NCBI RefSeq assembly: GCF_000227745.2
Contig: NC_018012.1
Location: 310,001 to 374,000 of the forward strand
Direction of reading: 5' to 3'
Length of the DNA: 64,000 bases
Source: Thiocystis violascens DSM 198
GTDB lineage: Bacteria > Pseudomonadota > Gammaproteobacteria > Chromatiales > Chromatiaceae
Part shown: positions 8,436 to 18,157 of the stretch, piece by piece
Layout of the letters: each line of letters starts with the position of its first letter
Position numbering within the stretch: position 1 is the first letter of the stretch
Notes under the pieces: model-generated
The model's database searches: none
The model's input: the letters and a program-made list of their open reading frames with translations, nothing else
Told to the model about the DNA's origin: nothing
Translations under genes and position numbers: made by a program

Positions 8436-9593
8436 GTGATCAACATCCATTCCTATTCCGCATCCCAAGCGAATTTCCGTTCCCTGACAACCGCGAGCCA
8501 GGGCGCGGGTCAGGGACTCAAAACCTTAAACGAACCCGCAAAAGCGCTGTCCAGCCTTCAGGATTCTGGCGCGCTCAGTGCGCTGGCGCGCGAGATTCCC
8601 GGCATGGAGGCCAGCGAGTTCAATAATCTGGACGCCAGCGAATACACCCCCGACAAGATTGCCGACCGGATCGGCCAATTCGTCGCGCTGGGTCTGGAAA
8701 ATGCCCGCGCCCAGGGAAAGTCGGAGGAAGAGGTGCAGTCGCTCTACGACAGCGCCATGAAGGGCCTCGAACAGGGCTTCAAGGAGGCGAAGGAGATCCT
8801 CAAGAATCTGGATCTGCTCGGCGGCGGCATCGGCGAGCAGGTGAAGGCGACCGAGGATGCCACCTTTGCCGCCCTGGAAAAGTTATCGCCGGCCAATCAG
8901 TCGCAGGGTGTCACCGGAACGGCGACGCTCGGAATCGCCTCCGCCCAGCGCTATCAGCGTGCCGAGGATTTCGAGCTGAGTTTGCAAACCAAGGACGGCG
9001 ACACGGTCAAGATCAGTTTCAGCCGCGATTTTGCCGCCCAGCAGAGCAATGCCACCGTCATGGACGAGCAGGGCAATCAGGTGTCGCTGATGGATGTCAG
9101 CCAGAGCGAGAGCAGCGGCTATCAATTCAAGGTTGAAGGGAATCTAAGCGTCGAAGAGATCGACGCGATTCAGAAACTGGTGGAGGATGTCGGCAAGGTG
9201 GCCAATGATTTTTTCCGGGGGGACGTGGAAAAGGCCTTCGCCCAGGTGTCGGATGTCTCCTTCGACGATTCGCAACTGGCGTCGATGAATCTGCGCATGA
9301 GCCGGACCGAGCAATACAGCGCCGTCCAGCAGTATCAACAGACCCAGCAGTTGGAAAATCCGGAGCAGGCGCAGTCCGGCCGCCGTCTGGGGCATCTGAT
9401 GCGCGAGATGAGCGACAGTTTCCAGAATCCCGCCCTGGAGTTCCTGAGTCAGGCGCGCGAGGCCGCCAGCCAGATCATGCGTGGATTGGTCGAGCAGGAC
9501 AGTCGCTTCCAGGAGGCGTCTCCCGAGCGGCAGTCGAGGTATCAGAGCGACATGGAGCGGTTTTTGAAGGCGGTCGCGGAGCCATCGGCCTAA
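8436..9593 (+). CDS. DUF5610-like conserved protein
   Basis: 385 residues from a GTG at 8436 that has GGAG eight bases upstream; the 16 codons before it are open but unlike coding sequence. Residues about 65-140 (TPDKIADRIGQFV, then KGLEQGFKEAKEIL and LGGGIGEQV) resemble the helical DUF5610 domain. Residues about 165-260 include AQRYQRAEDFELSLQTKDGD and KISFSRDF, a beta-rich segment often seen with that domain. No signal peptide or membrane helix. Function unknown; many relatives lie near flagellar or chemotaxis genes, as here. A weak 7-bp stem (9634-9655) follows the gene. Confidence 0.6.
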   Translation: MINIHSYSASQANFRSLTTASQGAGQGLKTLNEPAKALSSLQDSGALSALAREIPGMEASEFNNLDASEYTPDKIADRIGQFVALGLENARAQGKSEEEVQSLYDSAMKGLEQGFKEAKEILKNLDLLGGGIGEQVKATEDATFAALEKLSPANQSQGVTGTATLGIASAQRYQRAEDFELSLQTKDGDTVKISFSRDFAAQQSNATVMDEQGNQVSLMDVSQSESSGYQFKVEGNLSVEEIDAIQKLVEDVGKVANDFFRGDVEKAFAQVSDVSFDDSQLASMNLRMSRTEQYSAVQQYQQTQQLENPEQAQSGRRLGHLMREMSDSFQNPALEFLSQAREAASQIMRGLVEQDSRFQEASPERQSRYQSDMERFLKAVAEPSA

Positions 9594-9830
9594 TACGCCT
9601 CTGGACTGGGATGCCGTGTTGATTGTGTGGCCAGGTTCGCAGTCTCCGGCGAACCTTATCGGTTAACACGGTCTGGTTATCTTGCTGTGAACTTGTATAC
9701 AGCGTAGGATCGTTCGCCCAGCGACAGCGTTGTGCGACAGGGCGTTCCATGATTCGTTTTCCGGGTACTGGCGCCTGGCCGGAGTCACGGAATCCGATAT
9801 CCGCACGCGCTCATCTTTAAGAGGTCGAAG

Positions 9831-11039
9831 GTGGCGAAAAGCGAACAATCGGATCGAGTTCATGCCGTTCCTCCCCGGCCCTGGAAAGTCATTCTGCTCA
9901 GTCTGGCCGCGAGTCTCGCGCTTGTGGCCATGAATCCGGCGTCCCTGACCGCCTGGACGCTTGCGCTTCTGTTCATCCTGCTGGCGGTGCTGGTCGAATA
10001 TCTTCAGTGGAAAGATGTCGCGGCGATCCTGTCCGCCGCGCGTCAAGACGCGCGGCGCGATCTGGATGAAAAGACGCGTCAGATCGATGTCTGGACCAAT
10101 GCCTTCGAACGTCTTGGCATCGAACTCTTTCCGATCTTCGTGCGACATATCGAGCATTCCCGGCGTCTCGCCGAGGACAGCGTCATCCATCTGTCGCAAA
10201 CCTTCAGCGGTCTCGTGCTCGATCTGGAACAGGTGATCTCCGCCTCGCAGGCTGGCGGCGGTCAGGACCATCTCATCGTCGGTCAATTTCAGGAGAGTCA
10301 GGCCACTCTGACCGAGGTGATTAGCGACTTCGAGAGTATTCTGCATCGCGAGCTGGCCATGTCGGAACAGGTCAACCGCCTGGCCGGTTTTGGCGGCGAG
10401 ATGCAAAACATGGCGCAGAGTGTTCGTGCGGTCGCCGAGCAGATCAATCTGCTGGCGCTCAATGCCGCGATCGAGGCGGCGCGGGCCGGCGAGCAGGGAC
10501 GCGGGTTCGCGGTGGTGGCCGATGAGGTGCGCAAGCTGGCGGGTACCTCGGCGGAGACCGGCGCCCGCATCAGCAAAAAGGTCGAGGAATTGGCGCGCTC
10601 GCTCGCGCAAACCCAGTCGCTGGTGCAGGAATCCATGCGGAGCGCGGATGGTCTGGTCAAGACGTCCGAGCAGAAGGTGGGCGAGGTGCTGTCACGTTTG
10701 CGTCAGACCACCGAAATGCTCAACGCGGACGCGGGCCGCCTGCGCCAACTGGGCGGGGCTATCCGCGAACAGATCGGGGCCTCGCTGGTCGACCTTCAAT
10801 TCCAGGATCGCACCAGCCAGGTGCTGGCCCATGTCTGCAAAGGGCTCGAACATTTGAGCGAACGTCTCATGGTTTGCTCCCAACACGACATGACGCAACA
10901 ACAGCAGGATATACTGGAGCTCGACCGGCTTCTGGCCCAGATGCTTGCTTCCTACAGCACAGTCGAGGAACTCGACCTGCACCAAGGCGGCGGCGCGTCC
11001 GAGACGCGGGCAGAGGGTTCCGAATTAACCTTCTTTTGA
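9831..11039 (+). CDS. Membrane-anchored chemoreceptor-like protein without periplasmic sensor
   Basis: 402 residues from a GTG with AGAGG upstream. Two hydrophobic helices at about residues 18-56 are separated by only a few residues, so there is essentially no periplasmic sensor and no HAMP domain. The conserved MCP hairpin tip is clear: [19 protein letters not shown], then [16 protein letters not shown] (about 202-240). The remainder is helical and ends with an aromatic-poor tail. Receptors of this type may sense membrane state or a cytoplasmic partner protein. It is the first gene of chemosensory cluster I, 17 bp before a CheY gene. Confidence 0.88.
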   Translation: MAKSEQSDRVHAVPPRPWKVILLSLAASLALVAMNPASLTAWTLALLFILLAVLVEYLQWKDVAAILSAARQDARRDLDEKTRQIDVWTNAFERLGIELFPIFVRHIEHSRRLAEDSVIHLSQTFSGLVLDLEQVISASQAGGGQDHLIVGQFQESQATLTEVISDFESILHRELAMSEQVNRLAGFGGEMQNMAQSVRAVAEQINLLALNAAIEAARAGEQGRGFAVVADEVRKLAGTSAETGARISKKVEELARSLAQTQSLVQESMRSADGLVKTSEQKVGEVLSRLRQTTEMLNADAGRLRQLGGAIREQIGASLVDLQFQDRTSQVLAHVCKGLEHLSERLMVCSQHDMTQQQQDILELDRLLAQMLASYSTVEELDLHQGGGASETRAEGSELTFF

Positions 11040-11056
11040 ATTGAATGGAGTCGGGT

Positions 11057-11425
11057 ATGGCAAAAACCATCATGGTGGTCGACGATTCGGCGTCCCTGCG
11101 CAATGTCGTCGGTATTGCGCTCAAAGGTGCGGGATATGACGTGATCGAAGCGGCCGATGGAAAGGACGCGCTCGCGAAACTGACCGGGCAAAAAGTCCAT
11201 CTGATCGTCAGCGATGTCAACATGCCGAACATGGATGGTATCACCCTGGTTCAGGAACTGAAAAAGCTCCCGAATTACAAGTTCACGCCGATCATGATGC
11301 TCACCACCGAGAGCCAGCCCGAAAAGAAACAGGCCGCGCGCGACGCGGGTGCCAAGGCGTGGCTGGTCAAGCCTTTTCAGCCGCCGATGCTGCTGGAGGC
11401 CGTCGCCAAACTGGTGCTCCCCTGA
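11057..11425 (+). CDS. CheY-like single-domain response regulator
   Basis: 122 residues, one receiver domain. MVVDD supplies the acidic pair, LIVSDVNMPNMDG carries the phospho-accepting Asp (about residue 56), MLTTES has the switch Thr, and WLVKPF the conserved Lys. It starts at ATG 11057 (MAKTIMVVDD). It follows the first receptor and precedes the STAS and CheA genes, so CheA1 is the probable phosphodonor. Target unknown: flagellar motor or another output. Confidence 0.93.
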   Translation: MAKTIMVVDDSASLRNVVGIALKGAGYDVIEAADGKDALAKLTGQKVHLIVSDVNMPNMDGITLVQELKKLPNYKFTPIMMLTTESQPEKKQAARDAGAKAWLVKPFQPPMLLEAVAKLVLP

Positions 11426-11462
11426 GCTCGAACGCAAGTCGATCAACCGAGAGGCACGCGCG

Positions 11463-11792
11463 ATGAGTGCTGGAAAAAAGAAATCGGCACAGAATTCGGT
11501 GCTGACCCTGGGCGGCGAGTTGACGATCTATACCGTCACAGAGACCCTGTCGAGGCTGCGGGCGTATCTGAAGGAACATGACTCCTGCGAACTGGATCTC
11601 GCGGGGGTGACGGAGATCGACAGCGCGGGGCTGCAATTGCTGCTGTGGACCCGCCGGACGGCGGCAGAACAGGGCGCTCGTTTCCATCTGGCGGCCCGTA
11701 GCGACGCGGTCGCCGAGGTGCTCGCGATATTGCAGCTTGAACCGGTTTTCGACGACGGTTCCGCCACGAGGGCGGTGGAAGATCCGGCATGA
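11463..11792 (+). CDS. STAS-domain protein (anti-sigma-antagonist-like)
   Basis: 109 residues, starting at ATG 11463. A single STAS domain. The segment VTEIDSAGLQLLLWTRR holds the conserved D-S-x-G-(L/V), whose Ser is the phosphorylation site in SpoIIAA/RsbV proteins. STAS proteins are common inside chemosensory operons, where they may act as phosphotransfer or scaffold partners. The stop overlaps the cheA start (ATGA), indicating coupled synthesis with CheA1. No RsbW-type kinase lies beside it; the nearest is the stressosome module some 25 kb away. Confidence 0.88.
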   Translation: MSAGKKKSAQNSVLTLGGELTIYTVTETLSRLRAYLKEHDSCELDLAGVTEIDSAGLQLLLWTRRTAAEQGARFHLAARSDAVAEVLAILQLEPVFDDGSATRAVEDPA

Positions 11793-13993
11793 ATCTCGAT
11801 AGCGCAAGACAGGCCTTTCTCGAAGAAGTCACCGAACTGCTTCAATCCATGGAGGACGCGCTCCTCGCGCTGGAGGAAAATCCTCAGGATCCGGAATCCC
11901 TGGACGAGGTCTTCCGCGCCATGCATACCATCAAGGGCACGGGCGGGGTCTTCGGGTATACGCCCGTGGTGGATTTCACCCACATTGTCGAAACCTTGAT
12001 GGATCAGGTGCGCTCCGGTCGGATGAGTCTGACCAAGCCGCTCATCGAGACGCTGTTCGAGTGCCGCGACCATACCGCCCGCCTGCTCGATTTTATCGCC
12101 GCCGACGCCACTGGAGAGGCGCCGCTGGACGAGGATCTGCGGCGAGCCGGCGATGCCTTGCTGGCACGTCTCGGGCAACCCCAGGAGCCGACATCCGAGA
12201 CCGTGCCTCCCCGCGTCGAGGAAGATCCGAAATATCTCCCGGTGGCGAGCGACCTCTGGATGCTCAGTCTGGAGTTCGGGCGCAATGCGTTTCGCGACGG
12301 GATGGATCCCTTGTCGTTTCTGCGTTATCTGGGTTCGTTGGGAGAACTGGTCCATGTCGCGACCCTGTTTCCCGTCGCCGCGACCGATGGCGATGGTTTT
12401 GATCCGGAAAGCTGTTATCTGAGTTTCGGCATCGCGTTTCGCAGCGATGCCGATAAACCCACCATTGCCGGAGTCTTCGAGTTCGCCGACGAGGACTGCG
12501 AGATTCGCATTTTGGAGCCTGACTCGGCCCGCGCCCGTTATCTCGAACTGCTGGAAGCGCTGCCCGACGATCGGATCGGCTGCATTGGCGATCTCCTGGT
12601 GAGTATCGGCGCGCTGACTCCGCGCGAGCTGGCGCGCGCGCTAAAGATCCAGGAGGAAACCGCGCAAGCCCCAGCGTCCCCGGATGAAAAGCCCACCAAG
12701 CGGCGTATTGGCGAGATTCTCGTCGAACAGGGGTCGATCAAACCGGGCGTGATCGAGCAGGCGGCCAAAACCCAGGATGCCGCGCGCAGCCGTCGCCTGG
12801 AAGAAACGCGCCAGATCCGCGTCGACGCCCAGCGGCTCGGGCACCTGATCGACCTGGTCGGCGAACTGGTGACCAGCAGCGCGGCGATCCGGGTCATGGT
12901 CCAGCGCGCCGGCATCGAGGACATGACCGAGGTGGTCGACGGCGTCGACTATCTGGTCTCCGAAATCCGCGACAACGCCCTGCAACTGCGCATGGTGCCG
13001 ATCGGCGACAGCCTCTCGCGCTTCCGCCGCGTGGTGCGGGATGTCTGCCAGGAACTCGGCAAGGAGATCGAACTGGTCATCACCGGCGGCGAGACCGAAC
13101 TCGACAAGACCGTGGTCGAGAAGATGACCGATCCGCTCACCCATCTGATCCGTAACGCCATCGATCACGGTATCGAAATCCCCGACGTCCGGCAACGTCA
13201 GGGCAAACCGGCGAGCGGAACCGTTCATATCAACGCCTACCACGACTCCGGGCACATCGTCATCGAAATCGCGGACGACGGCGCCGGGCTCGACCCCGCG
13301 CGCATCCGCGCCAAGGCCGAGGCGCGGGGCCTGGTCAAGCCCGAGGATCTGCTCAGCCGCGAGGAAACCCTGCGTCTCATCTTCGCCCCCGGCCTCTCCA
13401 CCAAGGAAGAGGCCACCAACCTGTCCGGTCGCGGCGTCGGCATGGACGTGGTGCGGCGCAACATCGAGGCGCTGCGCGGCTCGGTCGAGCTGGAGAGCGA
13501 ACTGGGCCAGGGCACCAAGGTCACCATCGTCCTGCCGCTCACGCTCGCCATCATCGAAGGCTTTCTGGTCGGCGCGGGCCGGGATCAATATGTGATCCCG
13601 CTGTCGCAGGTGGCCGAATGTGTCGAGATGAACGCGAACGACACCATCAAGCGCCACGGCGAGCATTACATCAATCTGCGCGGCGAGGTGCTGCCCTTCA
13701 TCCGGCTCACCGATCTGTTCCGGAACGCCGACGCGCGCGCCGCGGTTCAGCGCGAGAGCCTGGTCGTGGTGCGTTTCGGCCATCACAAGATGGGGCTGGT
13801 GGTGGATACTCTGCTGGGCGAATTGCAGACCGTCATCAAGCCGCTCGGCAAGCTGTTCGAGCGCCTGCGCGGGGTGGCGGGCGCGACCATTCTCGGCACC
13901 GGGGACATCGCGCTCATCCTGGATGTCGCCGAACTGGCCGCCATCGGGCAGGTCGGCCGGCACGCCACCTCGCCACGTTCGCCAAAGATTTAA
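11789..13993 (+). CDS. cheA: Chemotaxis histidine kinase CheA (copy 1)
   Basis: 734 residues. Domains: Hpt (1-105) with phospho-His46 in MHTIKGT; a central region (150-250) of the kind seen in many multi-cluster CheAs, with GMDPLSFLRYLGSLGE; two copies of an IG(D/E)-x-LV-x-x-G-x-x-x-P motif (266-289 and 307-329); dimerisation helices (345-410); HATPase (440-590) with N box HLIRNAIDHG, G1 DDGAG and G2 GRGVGMDVV; and a C-terminal CheW-like domain (590-725). It autophosphorylates under receptor control and passes phosphate to CheY and CheB. Translationally coupled to the STAS gene and followed by a receptor gene. Its last 1,194 bp of kinase sequence is almost the same as in the second cheA (19190-21214). 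Confidence 0.95.
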   Translation: MNLDSARQAFLEEVTELLQSMEDALLALEENPQDPESLDEVFRAMHTIKGTGGVFGYTPVVDFTHIVETLMDQVRSGRMSLTKPLIETLFECRDHTARLLDFIAADATGEAPLDEDLRRAGDALLARLGQPQEPTSETVPPRVEEDPKYLPVASDLWMLSLEFGRNAFRDGMDPLSFLRYLGSLGELVHVATLFPVAATDGDGFDPESCYLSFGIAFRSDADKPTIAGVFEFADEDCEIRILEPDSARARYLELLEALPDDRIGCIGDLLVSIGALTPRELARALKIQEETAQAPASPDEKPTKRRIGEILVEQGSIKPGVIEQAAKTQDAARSRRLEETRQIRVDAQRLGHLIDLVGELVTSSAAIRVMVQRAGIEDMTEVVDGVDYLVSEIRDNALQLRMVPIGDSLSRFRRVVRDVCQELGKEIELVITGGETELDKTVVEKMTDPLTHLIRNAIDHGIEIPDVRQRQGKPASGTVHINAYHDSGHIVIEIADDGAGLDPARIRAKAEARGLVKPEDLLSREETLRLIFAPGLSTKEEATNLSGRGVGMDVVRRNIEALRGSVELESELGQGTKVTIVLPLTLAIIEGFLVGAGRDQYVIPLSQVAECVEMNANDTIKRHGEHYINLRGEVLPFIRLTDLFRNADARAAVQRESLVVVRFGHHKMGLVVDTLLGELQTVIKPLGKLFERLRGVAGATILGTGDIALILDVAELAAIGQVGRHATSPRSPKI
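12758..13951 (+). repeat. Long direct repeat, copy A (cheA kinase/CheW block)
   Basis: Matches 19949-21142 in the same orientation with the same length, 1,194 bp, 7.2 kb apart. The first 172 bp differ at only one position that I can see; the remainder shows scattered, mostly silent differences. The sequences on the 5' side diverge sharply. Confidence 0.9.
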
Positions 13994-14029
13994 TCTTGTT
14001 TGACTAAATGGATTCAATAGGAGCGCCTG

Positions 14030-15988
14030 ATGTTTCATTCCATGACGATGGCCAAAAAACTGATCCTCGGTTTTGGCACTGTACTGACTCTGCTGGTCGT
14101 GGTGGGCGTCCTGTCCTACTTCACGATCGACAGCGCCTCCACCGGCTTCGCTTCCTATCGCGAGAAGGCGGTCAGGGCTAACCGCATGGGCGAGATGCAG
14201 GCCAGCCTGCTGATGGGCCGCTTGCAGGTCAAGGATTTTCTCCAGACCCACAGCGATAAAGCCGTAAAGGAATTCCAGACCTATCTGGACGCGACCAACG
14301 CGATCCTCAAGGAGATCACGGAGATTGTCCGCGATCCCAAGCGGTTGGCCATCCTCAATGCCTCAAGCACGCACATCGATGCCTATGCTAAGGCGTTCGA
14401 GCAGGTCGTCGCCGCGACGCGCGAAAGCGGCCGGCTCGAAACCGAGATCCTGACCGTCACCGGCCGCGAGATCGAACAGCGGCTGAACAAGATCCTGGAG
14501 AGCGCAAACCAGTCTGGTGACAGCGAGGCGGTCCTGAAGTCGGCCCGCGGGATGCGCAATCTCTTGCTGGCGCGTATCTATGTACGCGGCTTCATGAGCG
14601 ACAATGCCCAAGCCAATGTCGATCGGGTCAATCAGGAGTGGGTCGAACTCGACAAACAGATGAGCGAGATGGGTGCCACCCTGCAGGATCCCCAGCGTCG
14701 CGCCTGGCTCGACGAAGTGATGCGCTACAAGAGCGAATACAAGACCGCCTTTGATCGTCTGGTACAGATCACCAACGAACGTAACCAAATCGTGACCGAG
14801 ACGCTCGATGTCCTGGGACCCAAGTTCGCCGCCGATATCGACGAGGTCAAGTTGTCCTACAAGGGCGAGCAGGACATCCTCGGCCCCGAGGTGCAGGCCG
14901 CCAACGATCAGGCCATCTTGATGATCTCGGTCCTGTCCGCCATCGCCCTGCTGCTGGGGATCGGCATCGCCTGGCTGATCATTCGTGCCGTCATGGGCCA
15001 ATTGGGTAAGGATCCCGCGATTATCGCCGAGGTGACGCGCAAGGTCGCGGTCGGCGATCTGGCGATCGAGTTCGACCAGACCAATCTGCGTGGCGTCTAC
15101 AAGGACATGCACGGCATGGTCGAGCGTCTGCGTCAGATCGTGGGCGAGGTGCGGGTCGGCGCCGACAACCTGTCGTCGGCCTCCAGCGAGGTGAGTTCGA
15201 CCGCGCAATCCTTGAGTCAGGGCGCCACCGAACAGGCCGCCAGTGTCGAGGAGACCACCGCCAGCATCGAGCAACTGAACGCTTCGGTGCAGCAGAACAC
15301 CGAGAACGCACGGGTCACCAACGGCATCGCCAAGAGTTCGGCGGAAGAGGCGCGGCGCGGCGGCGAGGCGGTCAAGCGCACCGTCAGCGCCATGAAGGAG
15401 ATCGCCAGCAAGATCGGGCTGATCGAGGACATCGCCTACAAGACCAACCTGCTCGCCCTCAATGCCGCCATCGAGGCGGCGCGCGCGGGCGAGCATGGCA
15501 AGGGCTTCACGGTCGTGGCCGCCGAGGTCCGCAAGCTGGCCGAAAACAGCGGTGTCACAGCCCAGGAGATCAACCAGTTGGCGACTAACAGCGTGTCGAT
15601 TGCCGAGGAGGCCGGCAAGCTGCTCGAACAGATGGTGCCCAACATCGTCAAGACCGCCGATCTGGTCGAGGAAATCACCGCCGCATCGGGCGAACAGGCC
15701 ACCGGCATCAGCCAGATCAGCGAGGCCATGAGCCAGCTCGACAAGGCGACCCAGCAGAACGCCTCCTCCTCCGAGGAATTGGCCGCCACCGCCGAGGAAC
15801 TCAGCGGCCAGGCCAGCCAGTTGCAGGAGACGATGTCCTTCTTCCGCACCGGCGCATCCAGCGGACGCGCCAAGTCAAGACCCGGCGCTCAGACGCGCGC
15901 GCCTCGGCAGACCAGTCGGGCGAACGAGGATTTCGCCGACATCTCGGTCGACGCGGACTTCGCCCACAAGGACTTCGAGCGGTTTTGA
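14030..15988 (+). CDS. Methyl-accepting chemotaxis protein with helical periplasmic sensor
   Basis: 652 residues. TM1 about 10-32, a roughly 265-residue all-helical periplasmic region consistent with a helical bimodular (HBM) sensor, TM2 about 300-325, then HAMP. The methylation helices hold [16 protein letters not shown], and the tip is [21 protein letters not shown] (about 464-505). A flexible, Arg-rich linker leads to a C-terminal DFERF, which resembles the NWETF-type pentapeptide that tethers CheR or CheB in some receptors. HBM receptors often detect organic acids; the ligand here is unknown. It lies between cheA1 and cheW, so it should feed CheA1. Confidence 0.93.
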   Translation: MFHSMTMAKKLILGFGTVLTLLVVVGVLSYFTIDSASTGFASYREKAVRANRMGEMQASLLMGRLQVKDFLQTHSDKAVKEFQTYLDATNAILKEITEIVRDPKRLAILNASSTHIDAYAKAFEQVVAATRESGRLETEILTVTGREIEQRLNKILESANQSGDSEAVLKSARGMRNLLLARIYVRGFMSDNAQANVDRVNQEWVELDKQMSEMGATLQDPQRRAWLDEVMRYKSEYKTAFDRLVQITNERNQIVTETLDVLGPKFAADIDEVKLSYKGEQDILGPEVQAANDQAILMISVLSAIALLLGIGIAWLIIRAVMGQLGKDPAIIAEVTRKVAVGDLAIEFDQTNLRGVYKDMHGMVERLRQIVGEVRVGADNLSSASSEVSSTAQSLSQGATEQAASVEETTASIEQLNASVQQNTENARVTNGIAKSSAEEARRGGEAVKRTVSAMKEIASKIGLIEDIAYKTNLLALNAAIEAARAGEHGKGFTVVAAEVRKLAENSGVTAQEINQLATNSVSIAEEAGKLLEQMVPNIVKTADLVEEITAASGEQATGISQISEAMSQLDKATQQNASSSEELAATAEELSGQASQLQETMSFFRTGASSGRAKSRPGAQTRAPRQTSRANEDFADISVDADFAHKDFERF

Positions 15989-16000
15989 CCGGAGGCTGAT

Positions 16001-16561
16001 ATGGGAGAACTCGTGGTGAGCAAACAGACGGCCGGCGCGAGCCGCGGCGACGCCGCCGATGAGGTGACCCAGTACCTGACCTTTTCGGTGTCCGATGAGC
16101 GCCTGGCGATGTCCATCGACGCGGTCAAGGAGATCATCGAAACCCCGCAGGTCACTCGGGTACCGATGACGCCGGACTACATTCGCGGCGTCATCAATCT
16201 GCGCGGAAGCGTGGTGCCGGTCATCGATCTGGGCGCGCGCCTGGGGCGCGGCCCGCTGACCCTGACCAAGCGCAGTTGCGTCGTGCTGGTCGAGGTTCAG
16301 GTCGGTGACGAGGGGCATGTGCTGGGGATGCTGGTCGACGAGGTGAAAAATATCCTCGACATCCCGCGGGAAGACGTGAAGCCGCCGCCCGAGTTCGGCT
16401 CCGAGATCCGTACCGACTTCATCGAGGCGATGGGACGGGTGGACGATGTCTTCATTATAATCCTGAGCGTCGATCATGTCCTGTCGGTGCAAGAGCTGGC
16501 GGCCCTGCGGCAATTGAGCGGGGAGGCGGAAGCGAGCGGACCGGAGGCGGCTGGCGAGTAA
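16001..16561 (+). CDS. cheW: CheW coupling protein
   Basis: 186 residues, one CheW domain with short tails. Recognisable features: YLTFSVSDERLAMSI, then VKEIIETPQVTRVPMTPDYIRGVINLRGSVVPVIDL, the core pattern of receptor-CheA couplers. GGAGG lies ten bases upstream of the ATG; a GTG further on is less likely. It is 12 bp after the receptor gene. The next gene is an SMR transporter, which interrupts the expected cheW-cheY order. Confidence 0.95.
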   Translation: MGELVVSKQTAGASRGDAADEVTQYLTFSVSDERLAMSIDAVKEIIETPQVTRVPMTPDYIRGVINLRGSVVPVIDLGARLGRGPLTLTKRSCVVLVEVQVGDEGHVLGMLVDEVKNILDIPREDVKPPPEFGSEIRTDFIEAMGRVDDVFIIILSVDHVLSVQELAALRQLSGEAEASGPEAAGE

Positions 16562-16619
16562 GGCGCCGCCGACGTGTGCCGGGAAACAACTTGCGTCTTC
16601 AGGGCTTGCAGACCTGACG

Positions 16620-16642
16620 GAACAGACCAGGATGGTCTGTTC
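16620..16642. repeat. Perfect 10-bp inverted repeat after cheW
   Basis: GAACAGACCA, loop GGA, TGGTCTGTTC. It lies 59 bp after cheW, in the gap before the SMR gene. No T-tract follows, so it is either a weak terminator or a binding or recombination site. Confidence 0.75.
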
Positions 16643-16693
16643 ACGCATTCAAGCGGCTTGGAGACAAGCGTTGAGCGTTGCTGTGCTCGCCGT

Positions 16694-16745
16694 GTTGAGT
16701 TGGCGATCGCCAGCTCCAGATCCTGCTCCTGCCGACTAACTCAAC
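16694..16745. repeat. Inverted repeat flanking the SMR gene's upstream side
   Basis: The arms GTTGAGTT (16694-16701) and AACTCAAC (16738-16745) enclose about 36 nt, ending 12 bp before the SMR start. The arm ends look like integron core heptamers but point the wrong way for an attC site. Confidence 0.55.
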
Positions 16746-16757
16746 GAACGAGCATTC

Positions 16758-17084
16758 ATGCAACACTGGTTTTTTCTGGCGAGTGCCATCGTCCTAGAGG
16801 TAGCGGGCACGACTGCGATGAAGCTGTCTGGAGGGTTCACCAGACTCGTGCCCTCGATCTTTCTGTTCGTCTTTTATGCCGCCTCGTTCGCGGCGCTGAC
16901 GCTCGCGTTGAAGAAAATCGATGTCGGCGTCGCCTATGCCGTGTGGTCCGGCGTCGGTACCGCCCTGATTGTCGCAATTGGCGTCCTGTATTTCCGCGAG
17001 CCGGCGACGTTACTCAAGTTCATCAGCATTCTGTTGATTGTGATCGGTATTGTCGGCCTGCTTCTCAGTGGGACGAAACATTGA
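16758..17084 (+). CDS. Small multidrug resistance (SMR) family transporter
   Basis: 108 residues, the standard SMR length, four hydrophobic helices. The membrane-embedded Glu14 lies in VLEVAGTTAMKLSGG, as in EmrE-type proteins that exchange protons for cationic compounds; WSGVGTALI in helix 3 is the usual signature. As an antiporter it would act as a dual-topology dimer in the inner membrane. It is out of place between cheW and the cheY-cheC pair of a chemotaxis operon, its codons look less GC-rich than its neighbours, and inverted repeats lie upstream, all consistent with acquisition by transfer. Guanidinium-type (Gdx) function is less likely, but I cannot exclude it. Confidence 0.92.
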   Translation: MQHWFFLASAIVLEVAGTTAMKLSGGFTRLVPSIFLFVFYAASFAALTLALKKIDVGVAYAVWSGVGTALIVAIGVLYFREPATLLKFISILLIVIGIVGLLLSGTKH

Positions 17085-17172
17085 ACAGCGGGTGTCAGTC
17101 ACTGTCGGTGCTCGCATGCCGTCTCGTCCGTTGCGTCCTGACTTCAAGTTCTTAAGGTAAAACCGAATCTCC

Positions 17173-17538
17173 ATGGCTAGTCCTCTCCTTCTGATTGTCG
17201 ATGACAGCAAGATGGCGCGCATGATGATTGCTCACATCGTGCGGGATCTGCGCCCCGACTGGCGACTCGCCGAGGCGGCGAATGGCGCGGAGGCGCTGAC
17301 CATGCTCGAACAGGAGCCGCCGTCTCTCGTCAGCATGGACATCAACATGCCCGGCATGAGCGGACTGGAGGTCGCGGGGCGGATCCGTTTGCATTACCCG
17401 GAAATTCGTATTGTGCTCTGCACGGCCAACATCCAGGATGCGGTCCGTAAGACCGCCGAAAAAGCGGGCGTCAAATTTGTCGCCAAACCGATCACGCCCG
17501 CATCGGTCGCGCGGATGGTGGCCTTGTTCGAGGAATAA
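17173..17538 (+). CDS. CheY-like response regulator paired with CheC
   Basis: 121 residues, a receiver domain. LIVDDSKMARMM gives the acidic pair, SMDINMPGMSG the phospho-Asp (about residue 57), CTANIQD the switch region, and AKPI the conserved Lys. The CheC-type phosphatase gene follows 4 bp later, suggesting that this regulator is the CheC substrate or partner. Other examples of this adjacent pair set output duration rather than driving the motor directly. Confidence 0.92.
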   Translation: MASPLLLIVDDSKMARMMIAHIVRDLRPDWRLAEAANGAEALTMLEQEPPSLVSMDINMPGMSGLEVAGRIRLHYPEIRIVLCTANIQDAVRKTAEKAGVKFVAKPITPASVARMVALFEE

Positions 17539-17542
17539 CCCG

Positions 17543-18157
17543 GTGTTTCAACTCAACGAAATGCAGCACGACGCGCTGAAGGAGTTGTTCAACCTGGGCG
17601 TCGGGCGGGCCGCGAGCAGCTTGAGCCTCATCGTCCAGGACGAGGTCGAACTGTCCACGCCGGAGGTCTTGCTGGTCCGTCCAGCGGAGGTTGCCACCAC
17701 CTTGCTCGGGTCGGAGTTCAGACAATTGAGTATGGTGACGATCGACTTCGCCGGCCCCTTCGATGCCGAGGCGATTCTGCTGTTTCCGGAACGCAACGCC
17801 CTGGCGATCGTCAGTCACATGCTCGATCCGCGGATGTCTCCGGAGGAACTGTCCGAGTTCGAGCAGGAGGCGATGTGCGAGATCGGCAATATCATTCTCA
17901 ACGCCTGTATCAGCTCCCTGGCCGATGAGTTCGGCGTCGAGTTCCAGGGCGGCCTGCCGACGCATTACTTCAGCGATACCCATTCGCTGCCGATCTTCGG
18001 TCATGACGAGGAGCAGGTCGTCCTGCTGCTCCAGATTCATCTGACCATGCGCCAGGAACGCATCCAGGGACACCTGATCTTCTTGCTCAACGTCAGCTCC
18101 CTGACGGCCTTGCTGGATTGTGTCGACGCCTATCTGGCACGGTTCGGATTCGCCTGA
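17543..18157 (+). CDS. cheC: CheC-type CheY-P phosphatase
   Basis: 204 residues from GTG 17543, 4 bp after the CheY-like gene. Two copies of the CheC/CheX/FliY phosphatase pattern are visible. The first is D10-x3-E14-x2-N17-x22-P40 (DALKELFNLG). The second is EAMCEIGN with N-x22-P, where the first position is Glu rather than Asp/Ser. The active-site Glu and Asn are therefore present in both. A CheD gene is found in the same cluster, and CheD-CheC interaction is the established feedback link. The stop overlaps the next ATG (TGATG). Confidence 0.9.
   Translation: MFQLNEMQHDALKELFNLGVGRAASSLSLIVQDEVELSTPEVLLVRPAEVATTLLGSEFRQLSMVTIDFAGPFDAEAILLFPERNALAIVSHMLDPRMSPEELSEFEQEAMCEIGNIILNACISSLADEFGVEFQGGLPTHYFSDTHSLPIFGHDEEQVVLLLQIHLTMRQERIQGHLIFLLNVSSLTALLDCVDAYLARFGFA

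Noticed and set aside
12641..14251. Minus-strand open frame opposite cheA1 (536 residues)
   Set aside because: Antisense shadow, His/Asp-rich, and it repeats opposite the other cheA, as expected from codon mirroring.
16562..16757. Possible integron attC site upstream of the SMR gene
   Set aside because: The GTTGAGT and ACTCAAC core-like heptamers are arranged in the opposite order to attC, and no integrase is present.
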